Origin: Rhizobium sp. NXC24
Lineage (GTDB): Bacteria; Pseudomonadota; Alphaproteobacteria; Rhizobiales; Rhizobiaceae
Assembly: GCF_002944315.1 (NCBI RefSeq)
Contig: NZ_CP024311.1
Location: 3,912,501 to 3,976,500 of the forward strand
Direction: 5' to 3'
DNA length: 64,000 nt
In this document: piece after piece, positions 33,536-41,990 of the stretch
How the letters are laid out: each line of letters opens with the position of its first letter
Position numbering within the stretch: the stretch's first letter is position 1
Position numbers and translations under genes: made by a program
The notes under the pieces: generated by a model
Database searches by the model: none
Seen by the model: the letters and a program-made list of their open reading frames with translations, nothing else
What the model was told of the DNA's origin: nothing

Positions 33536-34466
33536 TGCGCATAAATATCCGTTTGTAGCCGAAGGCGAGGGTGACGCAGATCACGAACAGCACCACGCCG
33601 ACGGCGCTGCCGAGGCCGACCTGCATGCGGGTGACGCCGAAATTGTAGAGGAAGGTCACCATCGTCTGGGTCGAGTTGAACGGTCCGCCGCCGGTGAGCG
33701 GCATGATCAGATCGAAAAGCTGCAGCGAGCCGACGACGGCGAAGAAGACGGACAGGCGCAGTGTCGAGCCGAGCAGCGGCAGGGTGACGTAGCGGAATTT
33801 CTGCCAGCCGGTGGCTCCGTCGATTTCGGCGGCTTCCAGCACGCTTTTGTCGAGGGATTGCAGACCGGCGATGAACAGCATCATGTGGAAGCCGAAATAT
33901 TTCCACACGATCACCGCCAGCACCGCATAGATCGCCAGATCCTTATCGGCGAGCACATAGGGGGTGGCGGTGCCGAGAAAATGCGAGATCGCGGCAAACA
34001 GGCCGTAGTCTCCGTCATAGACGAAGCGCCAGATCAAGCCGGCGGCCACTTCCGCCAGCACATAGGGCAGGAAGAAGATCAGCCGGTAGAGCACGACGCC
34101 GCGAATGCGGTTTGCCAGCATCGTCGCAAGCCATATGGCAAGCGGCACCTGAAGGGCGATCGAGACCAGGATGATCAGCGCATTGTTCTTCAGCGAGGTC
34201 AGGAAGGCGCCGTTCTTGAACAGAACCTGGAAGTTGCGCAGCCCTATGAATTCCGTCGGCGGGCCGTAGCCGTTCCATTTGTAAAGGCTGTACCAGGCGG
34301 CCTCTCCCATCGGCAGGATGACGAAGATGGTGAAAAGCAGCAGCGCCGGCGGCAGAAACAGCAGGATGACGGGCATGCGGCCGCGCGCGGCCGGCGATTT
34401 TCGACGCGCTGCGGGTTTCGCTCTGGCGATGGTCGGTATGGCGGTCGTTGCGCTGACATCGGTCAT
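33528..34466 (-). CDS. Sugar ABC transporter permease (MalF type)
   Basis: 312-residue permease with about six spans, preceded by a basic cytoplasmic N-terminus (RAKPAARRKSPAARGR). The EAA loop reads KSVLEAAEIDGATGWQKFRYVTLPLLG. Forms the heteromeric channel with the MalG-type permease just downstream. The start at 34466 is preferred over an upstream frame start at 34514, which lies within the spacer after the binding-protein gene. Confidence 0.92.
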   Translation of the reverse strand: MTDVSATTAIPTIARAKPAARRKSPAARGRMPVILLFLPPALLLFTIFVILPMGEAAWYSLYKWNGYGPPTEFIGLRNFQVLFKNGAFLTSLKNNALIILVSIALQVPLAIWLATMLANRIRGVVLYRLIFFLPYVLAEVAAGLIWRFVYDGDYGLFAAISHFLGTATPYVLADKDLAIYAVLAVIVWKYFGFHMMLFIAGLQSLDKSVLEAAEIDGATGWQKFRYVTLPLLGSTLRLSVFFAVVGSLQLFDLIMPLTGGGPFNSTQTMVTFLYNFGVTRMQVGLGSAVGVVLFVICVTLAFGYKRIFMRND

Positions 34467-34538
34467 GGGCGGTCTCGACAATTGCAGTTCAAAGAAAAAC
34501 CGGCGCCGGCACAAGGGAGAGGCCGGCGCCGGATGGTG

Positions 34539-35849
34539 CTAGAGCTGGTCCTGCTCGAAGGCGTCCTGGACCTGCTGCGCGCCATCCTTCGGTGCGATCT
34601 GGCCCGAGACGATGCCGACCGAGATGTCGTTGACGACGCGGCCGACGGAGGGGCCGAGATCCTGGTCGAAGAAGTTCTGGTGCCAGGTCGAATGCGCCAG
34701 TTGGTCGGCCGAGGCGTGCATCAACGGGCTCTTGACGCCGTCTTCCGCGCCGACGGCGACCGGGATGATCATGCCGGCCTGCGCCATGGTGCGTTCGTTC
34801 TCGGCATTGGTCAGATAGGCCAGGAAATCGAGGGTTTCAGGCGGGGCCTTCTTGGTCACGGCCCAGCCGTTCAGACCGCCGAGCGTATCGGTCGGAAGAC
34901 CGGCGCCACCGGTAATCGCCGGGAAGGCGAAGCGGCCGATATTGTCGTCGGCGAGACCCTTGCCGTCGCCGGCATTGGTGCGCTGGTTGGCGGCGGTGTT
35001 TTCGAAGCCAAGGATCATCGCAGCCTTGCCGTCGCCGAAGACGCCGAGCGCCTGCGGCCAGGTGGTGCCGAGATAGCCGGGCTGGAACGGCTCGAGCTTG
35101 CCGAGTTCGGCAAGCTGCTCGCCGGCCTTGATGATCGCCGGATCATTGAAGCCATTGCCCTCGCCGCTCTTGGCCGCGGAAAAAACCTTCTGGCCGCCGT
35201 CACGCATCACCAGATAGCTCCAATAGAAATGGATCGGCCACTTCTCGCCGCCGCCGCCGGCGATCGGCACGATACCGGCCGCTTTGATCTTCTTGACGGC
35301 GGCCAGATAGTCGTCCCAGCTCTTGATAGCATTGGCGTCGACGCCGGCCTTGGCGAACAAGGCCTTGTTATAGAAGAAGGAAACGGTGCCGAGCTTGTAA
35401 GGCACGGCACTGATCTTATTGTCGAAGGTCAGGCCTTTCACTGCCGCAGGATTATAGCTCTTCACCCAGGCGTCATCCTTGGCGTTCATCGCCGCGGTCA
35501 GGTCCATCAGCGTGCCGGTTGCCTGCTGCTGCTTCAACACACCACCGCCCCAACTAAAGAAGAAATCGGGAGCGTCGTTCGATTGCAGCAGCGTCGGCAG
35601 CTTGGCCTTGAAGGCTTCATTCGCCAGGAACTGCATTTCGATCTTCACGCCCGGATGCTGGGCTTCATATTGATCGGCGATCTTGCGCCAGACGGCGATG
35701 TAGTTCGGATCGAGCTCCAGGTGCAGCCACTTGACGACCGTATCCGCCGCAGCGCTCGTGGCGCCGGCAAGCATGACAAGCCCCGTGGCAGCGGCGATCG
35801 CAGCAACACGCGCACCGCGAAGGGCCTTCGCCCCGCGTTCATACAGCAT
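34539..35849 (-). CDS. Sugar ABC transporter solute-binding protein
   Basis: 436-residue periplasmic binding protein of the CUT1 family (extracellular solute-binding family 1). N-terminal basic region and hydrophobic core (RVAAIAAATGLVMLAG) with cleavage after AAA/ADT. The mature start VVKWLHLELDPNYIAVWRKIADQYEAQHPGVKIEMQ is typical. Strong ribosome site gggaggag before ATG 35849. First gene of a four-gene operon; divergent ROK regulator. The ligand cannot be read from sequence, though the adjacent dehydrogenase and ThuA-domain genes suggest a saccharide or polyol. Confidence 0.93.
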   Translation of the reverse strand: MLYERGAKALRGARVAAIAAATGLVMLAGATSAAADTVVKWLHLELDPNYIAVWRKIADQYEAQHPGVKIEMQFLANEAFKAKLPTLLQSNDAPDFFFSWGGGVLKQQQATGTLMDLTAAMNAKDDAWVKSYNPAAVKGLTFDNKISAVPYKLGTVSFFYNKALFAKAGVDANAIKSWDDYLAAVKKIKAAGIVPIAGGGGEKWPIHFYWSYLVMRDGGQKVFSAAKSGEGNGFNDPAIIKAGEQLAELGKLEPFQPGYLGTTWPQALGVFGDGKAAMILGFENTAANQRTNAGDGKGLADDNIGRFAFPAITGGAGLPTDTLGGLNGWAVTKKAPPETLDFLAYLTNAENERTMAQAGMIIPVAVGAEDGVKSPLMHASADQLAHSTWHQNFFDQDLGPSVGRVVNDISVGIVSGQIAPKDGAQQVQDAFEQDQL

Positions 35850-35906
35850 GATTTTCTCCTCCCAAGGGAACAAGAGCCTCAATAATTTTTCCCTTATGCG
35901 GATTAA

Positions 35907-35926
35907 TTCAGCGGAGCTTTGCTGAA
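35907..35926. promoter_or_regulatory. Candidate ROK operator in the ABC/ROK divergent spacer
   Basis: Inverted repeat ttcagc (35907-35912) and gctgaa (35921-35926), with further inner symmetry gagctt, flanked by A/T-rich sequence. It lies between the binding-protein start and a TTGACA element (35975-35980) that could serve the ROK gene at 36069. Assignment to the ROK protein is positional. Confidence 0.45.
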
Positions 35927-36068
35927 ATGTCAACCACCATCGCTAAATTTTCGGCGAAGTGACTGGGAAACGGCTTGACATCAGGCCATAAGCATAGGTT
36001 ATTTAATTCGTATCCCGTCAAAAATATCAGGCCGCAGCCGAGCGGATTCGTCATTCGGCACCATTCAC

Positions 36069-37274
36069 ATGAAAACAGCAGACCCCGAGCTTATGCGGGC
36101 AATCAACCGCTTCAACGTGCTGGATACGATCCGGCGGGCGGGTTCGATCGCGCGTATCGAAATCAGCGAGCGCACCCAGCTTTCGACCACGACCGTATCG
36201 GCGATCACCGCTTCGCTGCTCGATGACGGCCTGATCCTGGCGCGCACCGAAGGCGACCTGCGTGAAGCCGCCGCCCGTGGGCGGCCGCGCGTCATGCTGG
36301 AGCTCAATCCGGACGCCGCCCGCGTCGTCGGCGCAAAAATCGCCGCGAACCGCATGGTCTTCGTCGTCGCCGATTTCCGCGGCGAAGTGCAGTCGACGCT
36401 GACGCTCGCCCTTCGCGTCGACCGGCAGCCGATCAGCGTCATCGCCGACCTGATCGAGGACGGGGTGCGCCGCTGCGTCGTCGATGCCAATCTCGCGCTC
36501 GATGAAATCGATTCGGTCTGCCTCGGCCTGCCCGGCGTCATCGAACACCGCACCGGCCATGTGCGCTCTAGCCCGATTTTCCGCGAGAGCGGCGTCGATT
36601 TCGCCAGGGAAATGTCGGAGCGGCTGGGTGTTACCACCATCGTCGAAAGCGATGCCCATGCGATCACGCTGGCGCATCATTGGTTCGGCGAGGCGAGAGA
36701 TCTTGACGACATGGTGCTGGTGTCGCTGGAACAGACGCTTGGCCTCGGCGTGCTGCATGGCGGCCAATTGTTTCGCGGCGCCGGCGGCTTGAGTCATAAT
36801 CTCGGCGACCTCACGCTCGGCATCGGGCCGCAGGGCACGGTCAGGCTCGCGAGCCTGGCGGGCGAAAGCGCGATCCTCGGCGACCAGCCGAGCGGCGGCC
36901 GCTTTGCCGAAGCCATCCGCCTCGGCCGCGGCATGGCGCATGCCAAAACATTGATTGCCGCCGAAGACAACGCGCTGATCGGCGCGGCGATCCGCGCCGG
37001 CGAAGCCTGCGGCATGGCGCTAGCCAATATCGTCACGCTGTTTGCGCCGCCGCGCGTTATCCTCGTCGGCTCGAGCCTCGCGCTCGGCCAACCCTTCCTC
37101 GACAGCCTGAGAGAGGCCTATTCGCTGGCAATCCCGCCATCGATCAAGGGCGTGACCGAACTCGTCTTCGACCAGTCGACAGATGAAACCTGGGCGCAGG
37201 GCGCGGCCGTTGTGGCGCTGCGCGAACTCTACGAATCTCCTTGGGGAACGACAGGGCCGGCACCGGCGCTCTGA
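36069..37274 (+). CDS. ROK-family (NagC/XylR-type) transcriptional regulator
   Basis: 401 residues. The N-terminal winged helix-turn-helix (about 10-70, NVLDTIRRAGSIARIEISERTQLSTTTVSAITASLLDDG) is fused to a ROK sugar-kinase-like domain. The zinc motif usual in ROK proteins (CGxxGC) is absent here, replaced by the TLGIGPQGTVRLASLAGE region, as in a subset of ROK repressors. Probably represses the divergent ABC operon and the following dehydrogenase/ThuA genes until a sugar binds. Confidence 0.9.
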   Translation: MKTADPELMRAINRFNVLDTIRRAGSIARIEISERTQLSTTTVSAITASLLDDGLILARTEGDLREAAARGRPRVMLELNPDAARVVGAKIAANRMVFVVADFRGEVQSTLTLALRVDRQPISVIADLIEDGVRRCVVDANLALDEIDSVCLGLPGVIEHRTGHVRSSPIFRESGVDFAREMSERLGVTTIVESDAHAITLAHHWFGEARDLDDMVLVSLEQTLGLGVLHGGQLFRGAGGLSHNLGDLTLGIGPQGTVRLASLAGESAILGDQPSGGRFAEAIRLGRGMAHAKTLIAAEDNALIGAAIRAGEACGMALANIVTLFAPPRVILVGSSLALGQPFLDSLREAYSLAIPPSIKGVTELVFDQSTDETWAQGAAVVALRELYESPWGTTGPAPAL

Positions 37275-37316
37275 CCCCGCAAGGCATGCACGAACACTTC
37301 ATTCGGAGGAAGCTTT

Positions 37317-38417
37317 ATGGAAAAGGTCGGCATTGGCATTATCGGCTGCGGAAACATTTCCGGCGCCTATCTCACCGCGATGAAATCGTTCCCCATTCTC
37401 GACATCAAAGGGGTGGCCGACCTCAATCGCGAACTCGCCGAAGCCAAAGCCGCCGAATTTGGTCTGAAGGCCGTCGATGTCGCGGCCCTGTTTGCCGATC
37501 CCACGATCGAGATCATCGTCAACCTGACCATTCCGAAAGCACATGTCGCCGTCGGCCTGCAAGCGCTTGACGCCGGTAAGCACACCTATTCGGAAAAGCC
37601 GCTCGGCATCAACTTCGCGGAGGGCAAGAAGCTTGCGGATGCCGCGGCCGCCAAGGGCCTGCGCATCGGCGCTGCCCCGGACACCTTCCTCGGCGGCGGC
37701 CACCAGACGGCGCGCGCGATCATCGACGAAGGCGCGATCGGCATCCCGGTCGGCGGCACCGCCACCTTCATGTGCCCCGGCCACGAGCGCTGGCATCCGA
37801 ATCCGGCTTTCTATTATGAAGTCGGTGGCGGCCCGATGCTCGACATGGGACCTTACTACATCACCGACCTCGTCAACCTGCTCGGCCCCGTCTCCCAGGT
37901 CGCCGGCTTTGCCGTGACGCCACGCAAGGAGCGCATCATCACCAGCGAGCCGCGCAACGGCGAGCGCATCCCCGTGCATGTCGCCACCCATGTTGCCGGC
38001 GTCATGGCCTTCGCCAACGGTGCTGTCGTGCAGATCGGCATGAGCTTTGACGTTGCCGGCCACAAGCATGTGCCGCTCGAAGTCTATGGGACCGAAGGCA
38101 CGCTGATCGTGCCTGATCCGAACCGTTTCGGCGGCCCGGTCGAATATCTCAAGAAAGGCGGCCAGTTCGAGGAACGCGAAGTCGCGGCCCCCTATGCCGA
38201 CGGCAACTACCGTTCGCTCGGCGTCGCCGATCTGGCGCATGCCATCCGTTCCAACCGGCCGCACCGCGCCGATGGCAGCCTCGCGCTGCATGTGCTCGAA
38301 GTCATGGAAGCCTTCCAGACGGCCTCTGACACCGGCCGCACGATCGCCATCACGACGCAAACAGAGCGTCCGGCCCCTCTGTCCGAATCTCTGGTCGATG
38401 GACAGATCGGCCGCTAA
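37317..38417 (+). CDS. Gfo/Idh/MocA-family NAD(P)-dependent oxidoreductase
   Basis: 366 residues. The Rossmann motif GIGIIGCGNISGAYL is at residues 4-18 and the family EKP catalytic motif reads YSEKPLGINF near residue 95. The C-terminal alpha/beta substrate domain (130-340) includes GGGPMLDMGPYYITDL with the conserved Asp and Tyr. Oxidises or reduces a ring hydroxyl of a sugar or cyclitol. Preceded by ggagg and followed 24 bp later by a ThuA-domain gene, so the pair resembles the ThuA/ThuB combination of Sinorhizobium disaccharide loci. Confidence 0.93.
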   Translation: MEKVGIGIIGCGNISGAYLTAMKSFPILDIKGVADLNRELAEAKAAEFGLKAVDVAALFADPTIEIIVNLTIPKAHVAVGLQALDAGKHTYSEKPLGINFAEGKKLADAAAAKGLRIGAAPDTFLGGGHQTARAIIDEGAIGIPVGGTATFMCPGHERWHPNPAFYYEVGGGPMLDMGPYYITDLVNLLGPVSQVAGFAVTPRKERIITSEPRNGERIPVHVATHVAGVMAFANGAVVQIGMSFDVAGHKHVPLEVYGTEGTLIVPDPNRFGGPVEYLKKGGQFEEREVAAPYADGNYRSLGVADLAHAIRSNRPHRADGSLALHVLEVMEAFQTASDTGRTIAITTQTERPAPLSESLVDGQIGR

Positions 38418-38441
38418 CGACACAGTTTCAGGAGGAATATC

Positions 38442-39083
38442 ATGCGCGAAGCACTTATCGTCTGGGGCGGCTGGAGCGGTCACGAACCGCAGGAATGCGC
38501 CCATATCATCCGCGACGTGCTGGAAGAGGATGGCTTTAAGGTCTACCTCGAAAACAGCACCGAAGCCTTTGCCGACCCGTCGATCCATGACCTCAGCCTG
38601 GTCGTGCCGATCGTCACCATGTCGAAGATCGAGAAGGAAGAGGTGAAGAACCTCGCCGCCGCGATCGAAAGCGGCGTCGGCATCGCCGGCTATCACGGCG
38701 GCGCAGGCGACAGCTTCCGGGAATGCGTCGAGTATCAGTTCATTATCGGCGGCCAGTGGGTCGCCCATCCCGGCAACATCATCGACTACACGGTCAACAT
38801 CACAAAATCGGATGACCCGATCATGGAGGGGATCACCGATTTCCCCTACACATCCGAGCAATATTACATGCATGTCGACCCGTCGAACGAGGTGCTGGCA
38901 ACCACGACATTTACCGGCGATCATGCCTATTGGATCGACGGCGTCGTCATGCCGGTCGCCTGGAAGCGCAAATACGGCAAGGGCCGCGTCTTCTATTCCT
39001 CACTCGGCCACCAGGCCAAGGAATTCAACGTGCCGCAGATGAAAACCATCTTCCGCCGCGGCGCCAACTGGGCCGCGCGTTGA
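38442..39083 (+). CDS. ThuA-domain protein
   Basis: 213-residue protein filling a single ThuA (trehalose-utilisation type, glutamine-amidotransferase-like) domain: LIVWGGWSGHEPQE, GIAGYHGGAGDSFRE, VNITKSDDPIMEGI, DHAYWIDGVVMPVAWKRKYGKGRVFYSSLGH. Cytoplasmic, no signal. In S. meliloti ThuA works with the Gfo/Idh/MocA protein ThuB in making 3-keto-disaccharides. By analogy this pair may process the sugar brought in by the divergent ABC system. Strong ribosome site aggaggaatatc. Confidence 0.88.
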   Translation: MREALIVWGGWSGHEPQECAHIIRDVLEEDGFKVYLENSTEAFADPSIHDLSLVVPIVTMSKIEKEEVKNLAAAIESGVGIAGYHGGAGDSFRECVEYQFIIGGQWVAHPGNIIDYTVNITKSDDPIMEGITDFPYTSEQYYMHVDPSNEVLATTTFTGDHAYWIDGVVMPVAWKRKYGKGRVFYSSLGHQAKEFNVPQMKTIFRRGANWAAR

Positions 39084-39119
39084 GAGCACCTGCCTCTATC
39101 TGATTTCCAAGCAAGAATT

Positions 39120-39197
39120 GCCCCTCACACAACCCTCTCCCGGCACGCGGGACAGGGCGGCCGCCCTTCGACAAGCTCACGAGCCGGATGAGGGGCT
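39120..39197. repeat. RIME-like element, variant copy
   Basis: Left arm gcccctcacacaaccctctcc and right arm ccggatgaggggc flank a GC-rich core containing ttcgacaagctcacg. The arms match the outer arms of the copies at 56935 and 58611, but the core differs, so it is a mosaic variant. Confidence 0.6.
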
Positions 39198-39303
39198 TCT
39201 CCGCACCTCCACCTTGCCACCTTGACCCGAACTGATAAAATATCGCCGGCACGCCACAAACGCTTGTGCTGCTTGCGCTTTTTTTGCTGTCGGGGGAGGA
39301 CGG

Positions 39304-40347
39304 ATGGACCAAGGCGCCACGGATGCACCCAACACGTCGACGGTCAGCTACGGCACCGAACCGGGTTTGCGTTTCGCTTCCCAGCTCGACGGACGTGGCG
39401 GCTGCAAGCAGCTCTGCATGGAAGAGCTCAGCGAGTGGAAGCATGGGCAGGGTGTGACTTGGCTACATCTCGAGCGCGACCATCCTGCCGCAGCCGACTG
39501 GGTCATGCATAAAAGCGGCTTCGACCCCTTCGTCATCGAAGCCCTGCTGGAGGAGGATTCGCGCCCTCGCGTCGAACCGGTGGGCGACGGGCTATTGATC
39601 ATCCTGCGCGGCGTCTGCGCGACATCGCCGGACGGCGCGACGCAGAAACCCGCCGATATCGACCTTGTGCCCCTGCATCTCTGGGTCGATGGCGAGCGCA
39701 TCGTTTCGCTCCGCGACAGCGGCCACTACATTACGGCGCTGCGCGATATCCGTCTGTCGTTGGAAAAGAAAAAAGGGCCGCAGCGCACCGGCGACCTGCT
39801 CGCCTTGATCGGCGACAAGCTGGTGCGCGACCTCGAACCCGTGCTCGACGCCATGGATGAAGAGGTGGACGAACTCGACGAACTGATCTTTCACGGCGAA
39901 GCCGGCCAAGTGCGCGAGCGCCTGAAACTGCTGCGCCGGCGAGCCGTGCAGCTTCGCCGTTATCTGGCGCCGCAACGTGATGCCCTAAACCGCATCGAGC
40001 ATGACGATGCGCCCTGGCTTGCCGAGCGCGACAAGCTGCGCATGCGCGAAGTGATCGACAAGCTGATGCGCTACATCGAATATCTCGACGCCATCCGCGA
40101 CCGCACCAGCATCCTGCACGACGACTTGTCGACCGTCATCAGCGAGCGCATCGCCCGCAATTCCAACCGCCTTGCCGCCCTCGCAGCCCTGCTTTTGCCG
40201 CCGAGCGTTGTGGCCGGCCTCTTCGGCATGAATGTCGGTGGCATCCCCGGCGTCAACGACACCTGGGCCTTCGTTATCATCGTCGTCTTCGTAACGATCA
40301 CCTCGATCGCGACCCTCTGGGTGCTGAAGCGTATCAACTGGCTTTAG
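39304..40347 (+). CDS. zntB: CorA-family transporter, ZntB-like
   Basis: 347 residues. A large cytoplasmic N-terminal domain with long helices (about 1-285) is followed by two C-terminal spans. The loop signature GMN is present in VVAGLFGMNVGGIPGVNDTW; the following VGGIPG is the ZntB-type rather than the CorA YGMNF-type continuation. Moves Zn2+ or another divalent cation; direction is debated for ZntB. Good ribosome site gggggaggacgg. Monocistronic. Confidence 0.88.
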   Translation: MDQGATDAPNTSTVSYGTEPGLRFASQLDGRGGCKQLCMEELSEWKHGQGVTWLHLERDHPAAADWVMHKSGFDPFVIEALLEEDSRPRVEPVGDGLLIILRGVCATSPDGATQKPADIDLVPLHLWVDGERIVSLRDSGHYITALRDIRLSLEKKKGPQRTGDLLALIGDKLVRDLEPVLDAMDEEVDELDELIFHGEAGQVRERLKLLRRRAVQLRRYLAPQRDALNRIEHDDAPWLAERDKLRMREVIDKLMRYIEYLDAIRDRTSILHDDLSTVISERIARNSNRLAALAALLLPPSVVAGLFGMNVGGIPGVNDTWAFVIIVVFVTITSIATLWVLKRINWL

Positions 40348-40549
40348 GCCACTCTGGTCCTGCCGGTCAGCGCGCCGAGCCGCCGTCGACGACAGGACAA
40401 TCCTTCCAGCACCCGCACCAGCACAGCATATGCACGATCCCCGGGATCACCGCCGGTCATCGACACGCCGCGCCTCGCCCCCGCCCTGCGACGAACGCGG
40501 CTGGGATCGCCTCCTGATTAAGGCTTGACCAATTTCGGGAAAGAGCATT

Positions 40550-40573
40550 ACTTTGGATCCATGGATCCAAAGT
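40550..40573. promoter_or_regulatory. Perfect 24-bp palindrome spanning the GntR start codon
   Basis: Left arm actttggatcca (40550-40561) and right arm tggatccaaagt (40562-40573). The ATG of the regulator is at 40561-40563, in the centre. A TTGACC element at 40525-40530 and TTACTT at 40548-40553 (spacing 17) would place transcription start at about the ATG, so the message may be leaderless and the palindrome would cover the -10 and start site. Likely autorepression site. Confidence 0.7.
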
Positions 40574-41193
40574 CTATTTTCAGCGAGCTGCGGGACGAGA
40601 TTGAGTCAGGTGAATTGGCACCAGGCTCCGTTCTCAAGCAGGAATCGATCGCCGAGCGTTTCGGGGTCAGCCGCCAACCGGTCAGGCAGGCCCTGGACCG
40701 CTTACTTGGGAGTGGCTTGGTCGTGCGGCGTCCGGATCGAAGTCTGGCGGTAGCGATCCTCTCGGAAGGGGAGGCAAGTGAACTTACCGAGCTTCGGGCT
40801 ATTCTGGAGGTCGCCGCCTTGGAGCAGTCGGTGCCGTTGCTTTTGCCTTCCGCCTTGCGGAAGGCTGAAAGGCTCAACGATGGGCTATTCGCAGAGTACG
40901 ATCCGGTAGGGATTGAGGAGCTGGACCAACAGTTTCACCTGACCCTGTATAGCGGGTGCGAAAATACGCGATTGCTGAGAACCATTGCAACGCTTCGACG
41001 AGAATCTCGGCGGGCATGCCTTCATCAAAAGCGTGGCGCCCAGGAGCGCATTGATTTTTTCGAGGAACACGCCGCGATCGTTGCCGCTTGTGTCAGGGGA
41101 GATGTCGACGCTGCCGCGCAGCATCTTCGCCACCATCTCACTCAAACGACTGCAAGACTTCTTTCCATGCCGACAAAGGATGATCTGATATGA
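40561..41193 (+). CDS. GntR-family regulator, FadR/FCD type
   Basis: 210 residues from ATG 40561. The winged helix-turn-helix is at about 5-65 (ESIAERFGVSRQPVRQALDRLLGSGLV) and the helical FCD ligand domain follows, with histidine/aspartate residues (ELDQQFHLTLY, EEHAAIVAACVRGD, HLRHHL) that could hold a metal. A TTG start at 40525 would add 12 residues but coincides with the -35 element. No ribosome site at proper spacing is visible before 40561. It overlaps the OsmC gene by ATGA, so the two are coupled. Confidence 0.87.
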   Translation: MDPKSIFSELRDEIESGELAPGSVLKQESIAERFGVSRQPVRQALDRLLGSGLVVRRPDRSLAVAILSEGEASELTELRAILEVAALEQSVPLLLPSALRKAERLNDGLFAEYDPVGIEELDQQFHLTLYSGCENTRLLRTIATLRRESRRACLHQKRGAQERIDFFEEHAAIVAACVRGDVDAAAQHLRHHLTQTTARLLSMPTKDDLI

Positions 41194-41642
41194 AGATGAC
41201 CGTCGAGGTACATTGGGAGCGCGAAGGAGCAGTCTTCACCGACAAGCGTTACAGCCGCGCGCACATTTGGCGCTTTGACGGCGGCCAAGTCGTGCCGGCG
41301 TCGGCTTCGCCGCATATCGTTCCGCTTCCTTATTCCGTGGAAGCCAATGTCGATCCAGAGGAGGCCTACATCGCGGCGATTTCCAGTTGCCACATGTTGA
41401 CCTTTCTCTCGCTCGCCGCACCCAAGCGGATCGTCGTCGAGAGCTATACCGACAAGGCGATCGGCGTGATGGAAAAGGTCGACGGAAAATTGATCGTCAG
41501 CCGCGTTGAGCTCAATCCGACCATCGTCTATGCCGGGGAACCGCCAACCGCCGCAATGCAAGCAGAACTGCACCACCTGGCGCATGAACAGTGCTTCATT
41601 GCCAATTCCGTCAAGACGGAAATCCAGGTCGCCGCCGCTTGA
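41190..41642 (+). CDS. OsmC/Ohr-family peroxidase-like protein
   Basis: 150 residues of the OsmC fold. The two redox cysteines expected for organic hydroperoxide reduction are in AISSCHMLTFL and HEQCFIANSVKT, and the N-terminal SPHIVPLPYS region fits the family. Probably detoxifies organic or fatty-acid hydroperoxides with a dithiol donor. Its regulator here is a GntR protein rather than the usual OhrR (MarR type), encoded directly upstream with ATGA overlap. Confidence 0.88.
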   Translation: MKMTVEVHWEREGAVFTDKRYSRAHIWRFDGGQVVPASASPHIVPLPYSVEANVDPEEAYIAAISSCHMLTFLSLAAPKRIVVESYTDKAIGVMEKVDGKLIVSRVELNPTIVYAGEPPTAAMQAELHHLAHEQCFIANSVKTEIQVAAA

Positions 41643-41764
41643 GGTATCCATTCCGCCAAGGCGATTGATCGGAGGATGTTTCGGACAGGCTTGCGGGTTT
41701 CGAGCCTGATCTGCATTTTATTCGCCCCGCGCGGCACAGCCAACGGTCTGCTCGAGTAGGCCGC

Positions 41765-41990
41765 GTGATCCAGGTTTCGGCCACGCTTCCGGCAAACTTT
41801 ATTGCTTTCGAATACGCGACAGGCGATCCCGACTGGTGGTATGACGTTGCCGAAGGCCTGTCGGAGGTGATCGTCAAGAACGGTTTCATCGATGTCATCG
41901 ATCGGTCGTCGATCTTAATCCGGAAAAGGCCAGGCGCTATCTTGCCGAGGACGATCGCGACTTTTTCGCCAGATTCTTCGGCCCTATTCG
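41765..41990 (+). pseudogene. C-terminal remnant of an enolase-superfamily acid-sugar dehydratase
   Basis: The first frame gives LPANFIAFEYATGDPDWWYD and then VIVKNGFIDVIDR, resembling the C-terminus of mandelate racemase/enolase-superfamily proteins. After about 41905 the expected continuation (VDLNPEKARRYLAEDDRDFF) is found in another frame, so a small deletion has broken the reading frame. The N-terminal barrel domain is missing; 41643-41764 has no recognisable coding content. It is a dead fragment of a once larger gene. Confidence 0.65.

Noticed and set aside
33495..35885. Open frame of 796 codons on the plus strand
   Set aside because: It lies antisense to the MalF-type permease and binding-protein genes. 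It has no ribosome site and is low-complexity, charge-rich sequence.
39120..39197. Possible CRISPR-like or tandem repeat
   Set aside because: The palindromic arms occur once here and match the RIME-like family; there is no regular repeat-spacer pattern anywhere in the window.
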